Shown: one piece after another, positions 8,946 to 19,759 of the stretch | How the letters are laid out: every line of letters begins with the position of its first letter | Numbering within the stretch: position 1 is the stretch's first letter | Assembly (NCBI GenBank): GCA_002197995.1 | Contig: NGZR01000009.1 | Span: 310,001 to 374,000 of the forward strand | Length of the DNA: 64,000 nucleotides | Direction: 5' to 3' | Source: Gaeumannomyces sp. JS-464 | Taxonomy: Eukaryota > Ascomycota > Sordariomycetes > Magnaporthales > Magnaporthaceae | Notes under the pieces: generated by a model | Told to the model about the DNA's origin: nothing | What the model saw: only the letters and a program-made list of their open reading frames with translations | Databases searched by the model: none | Position numbers and translations under genes: made by a program

Positions 8946-9552
8946 CCGATAACCCTTTATGTGTTTTTTTTATCTTTAATTGCGTTGGCTTCCCACGCCA
9001 CATTTTTTAAACAGCCATAGCTAAAACAACTTTCATTTCGCCCTTTTTTATAATAACGCCGGGCGTAATTATTTTATGTTTAAAGTGGATCCCACGTAAA
9101 GCGCACGGGGCACCTTTATAAATAAACCTAGCTACGCACCGTTTAATTTAACCCGCAAATACCAAAATTAAGCATTACCTTTTTCCTACACGGGCATAAT
9201 GCCTGTGTTACGGGGTAAGCCGAAGGCCTGTACGAGGTGATCACGATAACCGTAAACGGTGATTAAGGGTTAAAGGCCTATATTGCTATAAGGTAAATAT
9301 AACAACTTTAGCTTATTCCGGCAATTTAGGAATTGCCTCCTACAAGCTGCTTAAGTAGCGTGGCCCTCCCTGGGCCCCTGTTACGTGCCTGGGGTGCCTT
9401 AGGCCTCCACATGGCTCGGGCCCGTAAACAAGGCTAAAGCTCCTTGTTATAGCGGTGGCCCGCTACTATCGCGGCGAACCTCCTTACATTATCCCCCTTT
9501 TAAGGCACTAACGTTTCGGTAGTGCTTGTTAGCGAGATGGTCGCGTCGAGGC
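8946..9552. other. Unassigned sequence between two LINE insertions
   Basis: No coding motif seen. It contains the LTR-like segment at 9206-9488 and is otherwise unexplained. Confidence 0.3.
9206..9488 (+). repeat. Possible solo LTR
   Basis: A 283-bp stretch begins TGTTACGGGG and ends CTCCTTACA, with TG...CA ends, a CTATATTGC-like TATA region and a pyrimidine-rich second half. This is the style of fungal Gypsy LTRs. Against it: the flanking 5-mers (gcctg, ttatc) do not match, and there is no second copy in the window. Confidence 0.3.
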
Positions 9553-10142
9553 TTAATCGGTTTATAGCGTGAGTGAGTGAGTAAGTGAGTATATTTAACG
9601 TCAGTAAGTCGGGATTTACCAGTCCCTGCCTCCCAAGGGGCATATGACGTGCTAGCGCTACCTAAGCTAAACATTAAGCTACATGTTGCTATCCGGCGGC
9701 TAGCAGAATTAAACCCGAAGGCACACGAAGGTCGGGCCGCGTTCCAGCGCTCCTTGTTAGTGAGCGGGCAATCGGCGGTAGGGCGTATATATATACGCCA
9801 GGGCGTTGTAAAGCGCTGCGGGTGGTAGTAGTGCGTTCGGCCGGCGAGTATGCCGGTAAAGGGGTGGGGCCGGGTTTTAGGCTGGAAGGTTCTCGGGACC
9901 CCCAAGGCCCGGCCGGAGGTGCGGGGACCAACGAGCCTACTGTTAGTCCTGGTGGTACAAAGGAAAAAGGTAAAAGGTGTAGGAGAACAAGGAAAAGGAT
10001 GTATGCGGGCTTTTTAGGCCCTGTTGTTATCGTCCAGCGATAGTGTAATAATTGGTAGCTTCGGCGAACGAAGCAAAAAGGAAAGGCTTTTGAAGTAGCC
10101 GTTTCCAATATCCGGGCCTGTCGGAAGCCGGGGAGGGGTCCG

Positions 10143-13100
10143 CTATAGGCCATTTATTTTCTGCCGTTTTAGCCAACCTGCAAAATACAAGGTGGGAAGG
10201 GGATTTGTTTCTTCCGCAACGGCACGGGTTATCGTCTTCGTGCTGGAACTTTCGGTAGTACCAGTCGAAATCCCGTAACCGGTGCGTGCGGCTATTAGCC
10301 GTTGCAGTACCCTCCGGTGCAGCTGCAACGCTTCGGGCGTATGTTGTGGTGCCGGCGGGAGGCTTATAGCCTTATACCGATCCGAAAAGTTGTCCTTAAA
10401 CCATGCGTTCCGGGCGTCCCGGGCCGTTTTCCGGGCTAAAGCCTTTACTCCGGCCACCGTTGGTTTAAAATGTTGGGGTATTGGCAAGGCCGATCCCAAC
10501 TTTGCTTCGGCGTTTGCCTTTTCGTTTCCGGGGATTCCCATATGGCCCGGGGACCAGCGTACGTATACCTGGTGTTTATCCATAAGGCAATGGATTTCTT
10601 TAAAAGCCTTTTGTGAATTATCAAGGGCCGTGCTTAAACAACCGTTAGCCGCCGAGGTGTTATCGAGGCACAAGTGGAAAGTGCAATTGCGGAAGCTCCA
10701 AACGGCTTTACGGAGGCCCATCCGGGCCCTTTCCGCCTCGCCGTCGAATACTTCCGCGGGATGCGCCAGCCGGCCGTGCCCGGAAAGTTTGCGTTGGCCG
10801 GCTTGGTATATTACCCAGCCGTATCCAACTGCTCCGTTTTTTGCTTTAAACCCGTCGCTATATATTATAACGTCGGTGGGTGGGAGGGTGCAAAGCCACG
10901 CCGTAAATGTTTTAGCGGCTGCTTGCTTTTCTTATATGGCCATCGTAAGCCCCGTATATTTATAAAGGAAGTAGGCCGGGCGGGTACAAGCCGGAAGAAG
11001 TCCGGCCGTCCTTTGCAAGGAGGTTGCAAGCCTGCCGGGTAAGCCTGCCTTAAGCCCTCGGGCGTTAAAGGCCGGCTTGGCCGCTGCGGCCAGGGGGTGT
11101 TCTTTCGGAACCGTATTTATACGGGCCGCAAAACGGAGGCGGGCTTGTTCCAAAAGCGCCTAGGCGTTTGGGATGCCGGATTCGTAATGCAATGCGTTTA
11201 TCGGTGTGGTTTTCCAAGCTGGGACCACTGCTTTAAAAGACGCGGTTAAGGCTTTATCGACCCGATCGATTAAATGGCCTTAGCGGATAATTTGCTATTA
11301 TGCCGGCTTGTACGGGTGTGGTTTAGTTTTACCCTTATACCATACCTCGGCCTCGTATAAAGCCGTAAGGATTATAACCGTTATGACGGCTTTGTAAACC
11401 GAATGTGCCGGTATCCCCCCTATCGAATTCGTAAGCCTTCGGAGGTGGTTGGCAACGCTTTGGGCTTTTGCAGCCTTGTTTTCCACGTGGGCTTTAAAAT
11501 TAAGCCTTTGGTCGAAAAGAACCCCTAACTACCGTAAAGCTCCTGTAGCTTGTTGTATGGTAAAGCCTTCCGCCGTAACCGCTAGGGTTATGGGATTTCT
11601 CCGTTTGGAAAAATGCATAAGCTCGCACTTCCCCGGGTCGAAAGCAACCTTATTAGCCTTGCCCCAACGTAGGATTTCCGTAACCGTAGCCCCTGCTTTA
11701 CGGGAGCACTCTTCCGGAGTGCTACCCGTTACGCAAATGTTTATATCGTCCGCGTATTCGTACCTAATCGCTTTTGCTTTGGTAGGATTTCGGCCATATA
11801 AAGCATAAATAGGACCGGTGACGCCGGTAACCTTTGGGGTAGCCCGCAGTCCGGGGAAAAAGGGGGTGCCGTGGCGTCCTCCAAACGCACTTTAACCACC
11901 CTGTTTCCTGCAAAAGATAATACTTATCGTACTAACGTTAAATCCCAGCCTTAGTTTAAAAGCCTTTAAAAAAGCCTCCGGCGAAGTACGGCGTCGAAAG
12001 CCCTTTGTACATCCATAGTAACGAGGGCGGCGTTTTATGCTTTTGGAAAGCCCGTTCCACCTCGTAAACCACGCATGCCGTTAAATCGATAGCGGCCTTT
12101 TTCGAGGTAGCCCGGCGTGTTGCGGGGCTATAAGCCCGTATTGTAATGCGAGGGATGCCATCCGCGAAGCTACCAGCCGCTCCAGCCCTTTCCCTAAACA
12201 CGGGAGTAAAGCTATCGGGCGGTAGGATTTTGGGTCCGTTAAATCCGTTTTATTCGGCTTTTTTAGCATAACCACTTCCGCTATGCGGAAAGGGGCTGGG
12301 TAGTGCCCGGCCCTAAGGCAAGCCTCGAAAAGGGCTTTAACGTATTCCCTTATTGCCGGCCACGCCGCTGTAAGTAGCTTAACCGTTAGGGAATCGACGC
12401 CCGGGCCGTGTTTGCCGTGCCAACGGTGCACTTCCGGCATTCCTTTAAAAGGACGTGGGGGTCCTACGGGAGTTGTGCGGTTTTTTGGGTAGCCCTTTGC
12501 TGTAACGGGTTTTTTTGTAAGTCGTTTTCCGCCGTAAACCTACGGAGGATTTTGCGGCCTAATGCTTCCGCTTTATCCTTTGGGGCTATTATAACCTCCC
12601 CGTTAATATTTAACGGGGGAAGCCGTATAGCGGGAGTAAGTTTATGCCACTTTACAGCACGGTATAGCGCTTTCGGGGAATCCATTTCCTCAGCACGCTG
12701 GCCCAATGCTGTTTTTAGCCGTCCGAACCGTTGCTTTTAAAGCACGGGCTTCGGCCGTAAAAGGCCCGCCGTTTCCCATAGCTTTTGCAAGTCCCGTTGG
12801 GCGTTGCGCACTTTTCGTTCCACCAGGTTGGCCTTTTCTTTTGGCTTTAGCCCCCGGCCGAAAGCCATTAACGCATTTTTTAATAAGTTTGTTAATGCTT
12901 CGGCCGCTTTATCCAGGTGTTCCGCAGTGCCTGGGTTTGTAAATGGTGGCAAGTTGCCGGCCCCGTTACTACCGCGTTTGCGAAAAACGGTAGTTTATCG
13001 TTTGGTAGCGTAATACGCCGGCAGTCCGGAACGAAGTTATTGCGGTTAGGAATTTCGATCCGTATCGAGCGGTGGTCCGAATCGGTTGCTAGCGAAGGGT

Positions 13101-13620
13101 CGATTTCCGCTGTTGCTAAAAGGGCGTTGGAAAAGGTAAAATCCAAAACGCCCCGTCGTTGTGCGTAGGTTGGCCTTCGGTAAGTAGGAGGAGGTTATAG
13201 TATTAGCCCATTGGGCTATATCCTGGCCCCTTTCCTATTACTTTAACCGGATCCCACGCCGGGACCCTGCGTTAAAGTTTAGCTATAATGCATTTTGCCG
13301 TTGGGCGCCAACGTAGTAAAAGGTCCAACGAGGGTTCCGAAGGGTCCCCTGGAGGCCTATATACGTTAACGAAGGTGCACTGGCGACGGTAAGCCAAAGG
13401 ATGTCCCGGGTGTTGCCTGCCGGCCGGTCCGCTACGGGCCGAAGCCCCGGGTCCTTCCGTACGTAAGTTATTACCCGAGGCCTTTGGTTTGGTCGTGCCA
13501 GCTATTTACCGGAGTAAATAGCTCGTACGACGGGTGGGTGCAAAGCATAAGCTTCCCTTTCCACGCGCTAGGGGCTTGCATTAGCACCACGTCGATATTT
13601 TAGCTCCAAAATAGTTGGAG
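10143..13620 (-). pseudogene. LINE copy 1 ORF2: AP-endonuclease, reverse transcriptase, RNase H
   Basis: Order on the minus strand: an endonuclease part with NVYRPPGDPSEPSLD and the C-terminal SDHRSIRI motif (about 13085), which in this fold holds the Asp-His pair that cuts target DNA. The RT follows with PGVDSLTVKLL, PNKTDLTDPKSYRPIALLPC and the catalytic YADD (11745-11756). RNase H shows DNTSAANG and RWSPGHMGIPGNEKANAEAK (about 10545). The protein would nick the target and prime cDNA from it. Stops and several frameshifts, including changes of frame between the RT blocks near 12080 and 11810, make it non-functional. The final 190 codons from 10721 to 10143 are open. Confidence 0.82.
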
Positions 13621-13639
13621 TAAAGTAGCCCCCGCTTAG

Positions 13640-15640
13640 CTACGTCGAACGTTCGCTTGGGCGGCGGTTAAAGCACGGCGTTCGGGGCGAAGCCCCGGGC
13701 GCCGGGCCCTATTGCCATGCGTTTGTTGTATCCGGTTGGCTGCTGGCATACGTAAAAGCGGCGTTGGTGTATTGGGGGCTTTGGCCCTAAGGTTGTTGGC
13801 CGGCGGTACCGTCGGTTTCCTCCAAAGGTTTCCGGTTATTTCGATAGCCCTTTCGGGCTCGGGGAGGTCCAGTTCCATATCCGCCAGTACTTCGTATTGG
13901 TTGTTAAAACTAACCCTAAGCCTTTTGGCAGGGTGCCTTCCTTGCCGGCCGTACGGGCCGCGCCCTCGGGGGCCAGCGGATTTGCCGGGCTTACCTCGGC
14001 AGCGTCGGCGGTGGCAGCAGCGGCAGGAACGGCGGCGGCGGCGGGGGTAACGGAAGCAGCGGCGTTACCGGTACCGGCCGCGGGATTGGCATTAGCGGTA
14101 ACGGTTACAACGGAATTGTCCGTAGTAACCGCGGTTGCAGGAAGGGCGTTGGCGGTGGCGGCCGCGGCGGCCGCGGCGGTGGCGGCGGCAGCGGCGGCTT
14201 CCACCTCTTTTACCGCCGCCCGGTAGGCTTGTGCCCCTAATTTCCTAACCGCGCCTTTTTCCCCACGGGTTAAATGCTTTAGCACTCCGTTTACCCGTAC
14301 AGGCTTTATAGGGCAGTTCGGGTGGTCGGCTGGTACGGGCCCGAACAGTTTGCGCATTGCGGAAGGGCCGTGCACGGCGATGCGTGCCGGCCGTCGTTTA
14401 CTTTCCCGCACCGGAGGCACCTATCGGCCCGGGCACAGTTGCGAGCCACGTGAAAGCCGTGGCAGCCGGGGGTATGTTGCGTAACCGGCGGGTGTCGTTG
14501 TACGCGGCGTGAAAAAACGTAATCCCCAAAGCCTAAACCCGGTTACGCGCGTGTAAAAGGATATAATCCATAATATACGCCTTTGGTAATTAGCGCCGGC
14601 CCCGGAGGCTTAACGCTTACTGGCTTTAGCCCTGTTTGGGCTTCGACTTCCTCCCGGACCAGCTTTTCCGATACCGGGACGCTTTGTCCGAGGCCGTTCG
14701 TTAAGGACGTGGGGCATCCGGAAATCACGTAGTTAAACCAGATTTCGGGCTTTTCGATCCTTTCGGCGTTATATAAACGGCCTAATTCGGATCGATGCTG
14801 CAAAAGCCGGCTTTATATCCGCCGTTTTTGCTTTTAGCACGAACCCAGTAGGGGTTCGATAAGCTTCCGGGACGTCGGCTGTCGTAAACGGCAGGTCCCT
14901 GCTATCGGCAAGGGCTTTGCGAATACTAAAGCCCGTTTGTTGGTTGGCCCAAGCCTGTTTTTCCTCCGGGATTTTAACAAAAACCCGGAAATCGGCTTTG
15001 GGCCGGGCGGGAGGGCGGGGCTCCCGGGGTGCACGGTTTTTTAAAGCCTGTGCGGGTTGCTGGGGCTGCTGGAGCCCTGTTCGGGCCGCCGCCGCGTAAG
15101 TGGTCGGGGGCGGGCGTTGCGGGTTAGGCGCGTAAGGTTCCGGGGCCGTAGGGGTTTTTTCCCTTTGGGCCGGCGTTGGCAGGCCGAAAAGGGCTTGTTT
15201 GGCGTATTCGATAAAACAATCCTTCCAGCCGTTGGCTTCGGGGATTGCCTCCAGTGGGAGGGAAGCGATGCCGGCGTCGATAAAGCGGGCGAGGGTTGTG
15301 CAAATTAAAGCCGTTTGCTGTTGCTTGCGGCTGTAACTCGCAACAATTTCCTCCGCGGCCGCCGCAGCCGACCCGAGGGGTGGGCGCGTAGGCCGGGGGT
15401 GGGAAGGGAGGGGAAAAGAAAGGAAAGGGGCACCTGTGCCGGTGCTGCCGTCGTGGGTGCCTTCCTGGCCTGAACGGGCCCTGTTGGGTGTTGCGAATTC
15501 CGCAACGGGGACGGCGTGGTCGGGTGCGCTGACGCGCGGGGGGGCCCGGGTGGCAGCGACGCGTTCCTCCGGGCCGTTGGGCCGACGAGGAGGGCGCGCG
15601 CCACCCTATTGGCCGAAGGGGGGCTGTTGGCAACGGCATG
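13640..15640 (-). pseudogene. LINE copy 1 ORF1: gag-like protein with zinc knuckles and Ala-rich tail
   Basis: The minus strand shows a Pro/Arg-rich N-terminal part, then ASLPLEAI, GWKDCFIEYAKQALFG and FRVFVKIPEE. A cysteine cluster at about 14330-14450 (CHGFHVARNC, CLRCGK, CANC) resembles the CCHC knuckles of LINE ORF1 proteins that bind RNA. A frameshift follows, then PNCPIKPVRVNGVLKHL, then an Ala/Thr/Val-rich low-complexity region (about 13990-14220) and a C-terminal tail. The protein packages the element RNA. Frameshifts separate the blocks. Confidence 0.68.
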
Positions 15641-15791
15641 TTGCCGTCGCCAGCGCCGTTGGCGGGCGTGGTTATTGGTGTTGGGTCGCTAATTGGCGGG
15701 TGTTAAGGATTTGTATGCAATTTGGCAGTATGCACTAACAGCGCAATGCCAAGAATTGGTAAATTCGAGAAAGGTTTAATCGGTTTATAGC

Positions 15792-17858
15792 AAATTGGCG
15801 GGCAAGCTAAGTTTGTTAATACCTTTACCATTTGGGGTAAATGGTTCCTTAATAGTGTAAAAGTGCGAATAGCTTCCTTTGGCAGGGTGCTAGTAAGGCT
15901 TATGGAATTTTGGTGGCGTTTTTAATAGCGTTGGCCGTATAAGGCCGGCGACGGTTAAAGCAAAAGCGGTTTTCCGGTAAACCTTTTGTGTTTTTTTCCG
16001 GCCGGCCGGCGTTGTTTTCCTTTTTTTTAACAACACAATTAACAGCGACGATTAAACGCCGCTGGTTGTTGCTTTATTCCCTTTGCCCTCGCATTGCTTG
16101 TTTGCCTATAAAGCTCGCGCTTTTAACGCATAAAAACCTGCGTTTGCTTTTTGGAGTTGGCGTTTTTTTTCTTTTCCCGCAATCTTTTTGCGCTTTTTGC
16201 TTAGCCCGGATTTAGGCTTTTTTCAGCTGCGGTCGCGGTTTCGATTACGCTCGATTACGCTTTTTTTTCCAGCTGTAATCGCGGTTATACGTTCTCGTCC
16301 TCCCTTTCGGCTCGCTCGTTTCGAGCGTGCGCTAACCCGATTTTGCCGCAGAATTATGTTTTACGACGCTACCGTTAACGAGGCATTTCGCCGTCGCCTT
16401 TTCGCTTTTAACGATACGAAGCGGGCGATTGTAACTAGCTTTACGGAGGAAAACCTCCACCACCCTGCCGACCATAGCATTCCTAAAGGAGTTCGCTTTT
16501 TTTTGCCATTCCGCTTCCCGGTTTAGCTCCAATTTGAACTTTCGAAATACTTTCGTTATTAGCATACCCCGCTGGCGTTACTCGTCGGTTTAACGAGCTT
16601 AACGATTTCGCCGATAAAAAGCATCGTTTCGCTTTGCGTTTTTTTATAAAAAAGGACCGTTAGCGAGTTTAAATTGCCTTTATTACTAGTACGGTGGCTT
16701 TTAATAGTGTTCGACGCCGTTTTTCTTATAGCAATTGTTATATGGCCGACCTTTTTCGGGGTAGGACGCATTTTAAGCACGATTTGGTATATACCACCGG
16801 CATTATTAAAATAGGCCGTTGTTTTCGGTGCATTTACCGGGGTTAAGCTTATCGTTTTTTATTTCGGGGTTTCCCTTTTAACATCGATTTGGGTTTATTA
16901 AAAATATGCTAATAAGTGTATAATAGTTTACCAAGTTTTTCGGTAAGCTTATTGCGCGGTTTCGCCTTTTTTAATTTGTTTTTATAAAAAACCTTTATAG
17001 TTTTTTTGTTACGATTTATCTTTTAGTTTATCGCGGTTTTTTTTATTTTATTGCCGATGGTAGTCGGATTTTTATTAAATTCGCTTTTTTAACTTTGGTA
17101 AAGCTTTTGCATCGCCATTTTTTTAGGAGTTTAACAATTATAATTCGTACCATTTCCCGACGTTTTAAAACCTGCTTATAAATGTTCGGTATTATCAGCT
17201 GTTCGCGAAAAGGCATGCATTCGCGGCGTATTCGGGGGTGCACATTCGGCACGCTTTTTATAGCGAGCTTGCCGAGGTTAACGAAATGCTAGCTCGAATA
17301 GGCCAATTTGTCTTTTAAAGTCGGGCTTCGGTTATAGCTCGCGCTAATTGGGGATTACGCCTTATGCCTTTTTACGAAATCGTGCTTAACCCGGCTATTA
17401 ACGGTATTCGTTTTTTCCAGCTTTCGAAGTTATAATAGGAGGTTTTTAATAAAGGTTAAGCTTTTAACCTTTCGAACGAGGAGTTTAAAAAGGGTTTAAA
17501 TTGCGAAGTGGAAATTAAGTTTAGCGACGTATTATTATTCGTCGATATTAACGGCAACCCGACTTTATATTAAATCGCTAAAGCCTAAATTGTAATCCGA
17601 CTTGCCGATAACTCGAAGCTTAAAAGGGAAATGATAATAACGAGGATTTTTTTATTAAAACGCGGTTATTAAACGTTAAATGATAGCTAGGGATTTTTCG
17701 GCGGCTTTAAACTTTCATTTTCCTTTTTTTTTCACTTTCCACTTTTTTTTGGCCTTAAAGCAGGGTTATCCCATTTACGGTGCGTTTTGCGCTTTTTTTT
17801 CAAATAGCTTTTAATTAGCTTTTATGCGTTTTTTAAATGTTTTTCCGGTTCCTATATA
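15792..17858. other. Unidentified AT-rich segment between LINE copy 1 and the Fot1-like element
   Basis: Both strands show broken frames with no domain I recognise. The clearest is a + strand frame at 17075-17685 (listed separately). Basic Lys/Arg-rich readings occur on the minus strand at 16330-16780. The segment may be the continuation of Gypsy1 beyond its chromodomain, split by the Fot1-like insertion, or an older element. Confidence 0.35.
17075..17685 (+). pseudogene. Unrecognised protein trace, about 200 codons
   Basis: One + strand frame stays coherent for about 200 codons and is interrupted only by TAA/TAG, all of which could derive from Gln codons by C-to-T change. Parts of the reading are YYQLFAKRHAFAAYSGVHIR, FYSELAEVNEMLARIGQ, ANWGLRLMPFYEIVLNPAIN, FKKGLNCEVEIKFSDVLLF and DINGNPTLY. 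The amino-acid mix is that of a soluble, folded protein with no membrane segment. I do not recognise a family. It has no TIR or LTR of its own that I can see. Confidence 0.4.
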
Positions 17859-17900
17859 ACGTAGTTCACCACCTTGTCGCGCAAACCACTTTATCGCGCA
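17859..17900 (+). repeat. Fot1-like element left TIR
   Basis: 42-bp inverted repeat ending ...TTATCGCGCA, preceded by TA. It pairs with 19674-19715. Confidence 0.9.
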
Positions 17901-18179
17901 CCTACACCCGACCTCCAGTTAATCGACGCGCATGCCAACCAAACAACGCCAGGAATCCATTTAACTACTCGGAACTGTATACATTAAACGTTTTTACTTT
18001 TTCCTAACAAATGCGCGCATTATGTCCGGTTTTGCCGCAAGTGCCACATCGCTAACGAGTCGTCGTCGGCCTCCTTTTTTAACCCTTATAATCGCGCATT
18101 TTTTACTATAGCTATCCATTTAGCTTTTGCTGGTCCAAACATTTCGTATCTTTTAACAGTATATAACCTTCCTTACCGA

Positions 18180-19617
18180 ACACGTGTTTTTTTAGCCTTC
18201 CGGCGTTTGCTTAATGCTTCGTTCGCCTTGCGTAACGAAGCAACTTCGGCCTTAAAAAGGGCCATTTAATGCATTATTAAACTCGTCCTTTTCGCAACTG
18301 GTCCACAACCGTTAGCATGGGTAATGGAAAACTATTTCGGTAATTGGAAATCCGAGTTTTAATATGTTCGGATTGCGAAGTTGCGTTCCTGGCTGTTTGG
18401 GGCGTTTTGGAAGTCCAAAGTTTAACGTCGTTTTAAAGGCTTTTTCGGGGGAGTTGAAGTTCGTAACCTTACATCCAGCTTTTCCAAAACCGAATCCGGA
18501 TTAAAAAGAGCAAGGCTAGCTTTTCGAAAGCCTTTTCGGATGTTTTTTTCGGTTATGGAGTTAAAAAATGCCGCTTTAAACGCCGAAAGGAAATCGACCT
18601 TAATTACGTGGCTAACGTGTAACCTTATTAAGTTTTCGATTTTTCGACCGTACGCCTTTTTTAACGGGCCGAAGCATTTAACGTTAAGCGGCTAAAAAAA
18701 GTAAAACGAATGCGAAGGTATGCAAAGCGTAATAATGTTATATTTTTGGCAGTAAAGCTCGAAATCCGTCGAGTGGTAGCTTTCGTAGCCGTTTAGCATT
18801 AACAAACGATAGGTGCCTTTTATGCGCGATATAATGTGCTTATCGAAATGCTAAATCCATTTTAAGCCGAGCTCGTTCGTAATCCACCCGTTAGCACTCG
18901 TTAAAATAACCCAATCGCGTGGAAAGCCGGTTTCCGAATACCAGTTGGCCAAGTGGTATTACCTTTAACGATAATAAAAGGGGGGATTATTTAACCGCAA
19001 TAGTTAACCTTTTGGATAACCGTAACCCATTCCCGGTTATTAGGCTAAACTAGCTTTGCTTTACCACGGCTTTTCAATATTGTAATAATTATAGCGGTAA
19101 CGATTATGCCCATAAGGAAGCCGGTTTCGTCGAAATTGTAAATGTCGTTATTTAGGATGCCATATTTGGCCACAATATTTCGTATAAAGTCGAACCACGT
19201 AAAAATAAGCTTAAAATCCTCGCATTTGGCCTTTTAATAATCGTACTTTCAAATCCAGCGCGTACCGAGCTCCGGGCGGCGTTTAACGAACCTCGCGACC
19301 TAGTTAGTCCCGATAGTGCCCGCGTCGCGTTCGGCGAGCAATTGGTTGGCCATATCTTTAACACCAAAAGGCCGGGGAGGGAATGCGCGGGAATCCAGCT
19401 CGAGTATGTACTTAATAAGCGCCTTCTTTTCGAATTCCGTTAATTTCCGATTTTTAAGCACCTAATCGCGTCGAGCAGTTCGGCCGGCGCGTCGGTCGCG
19501 TAATGTGGATTTAGGAATATTATAAGCTTTAACTGCCAAACGTAAACTTAATTTCCGATTAGATTGGATTACTTGTATAGCGAAAACAATTTTAACCTCG
19601 TCGGATGTCGATGCCAT
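18180..19617 (-). pseudogene. Fot1-like transposase, RIP-broken
   Basis: The start ATG is at 19617 (MASTSDEVK), with a psq-type helix-turn-helix (LAVKAYNIPKSTLRDR). A second DNA-binding region follows (FVKRRPELGTRW), then KCEDFKLIFTWF and IYNFDETGFLMG with the first catalytic Asp. NNREWVTVIQKVNYCG and IPPFIIVKG come next, then LNGYESYHS (family DGHxSH, with the second Asp now Asn) and ITLCIPSHS with LNVKCFGPLKKAYGR (family PLDV, third Asp also Asn). Both Asp-to-Asn changes are G-to-A, as expected of RIP on the other strand. A basic tail KRRKAKKTRVR ends it near 18180. Family length is normal. Stops are TAG/TAA. Confidence 0.85.
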
Positions 19618-19673
19618 TTGTGGTTGTTAAGGAATTAAGGTTAAAAATGGGAAACGCGGGTCGCGATGGAAAA

Positions 19674-19715
19674 TGCGCGATAAGGTAGTTTGCGCGACAA
19701 GGTGGTAAACTACGT
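19674..19715 (-). repeat. Fot1-like element right TIR
   Basis: Complement of the left TIR with four mismatches, followed by TA. Confidence 0.9.
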
Positions 19716-19759
19716 TATTATATTTTGCCGGCCATTTTGCCCATTTTATTAAAAACGAG

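Larger units (their letters stand above)
9569..15775 (-). mobile_element. Full-length Tad-like LINE (copy 1), 6207 bp
   Basis: On the minus strand it carries ORF1 with zinc knuckles, then ORF2 with AP-endonuclease, reverse transcriptase and RNase H, a 3' untranslated region and a tail of ACTC repeats. A 16-bp target duplication, TTAATCGGTTTATAGC, sits at 9553-9568 and 15776-15791 with no mismatch, so both ends are exact. ORF1, EN, RT and RNase H together fit the fungal Tad1 clade. The 5' start agrees with the 5' start of the second copy at 31359. It is less RIP-damaged than neighbouring Gypsy elements. Confidence 0.88.
17859..19715 (-). mobile_element. Fot1-like (Pogo family) DNA transposon, 1857 bp
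   Basis: Terminal inverted repeats of 42 bp (outer part ACGTAGTTCACCACCTTG) lie at 17859-17900 and 19674-19715 with four mismatches, all C/T-type. Both ends abut TA (17857-17858 and 19716-19717), the target duplication expected for Tc1/mariner-type elements. A single transposase gene fills the interior on the minus strand. Confidence 0.88.

Noticed and set aside
10282..10965. 227-codon open frame on + in LINE copy 1
   Set aside because: It overlaps the RNase H region, whose conserved motifs are on -, and has no recognisable domain.
13897..14226. Ala/Val-rich 109-codon open frame on + in LINE copy 1
   Set aside because: It is the complement of the Ala-rich tail of ORF1, whose motifs lie on -.
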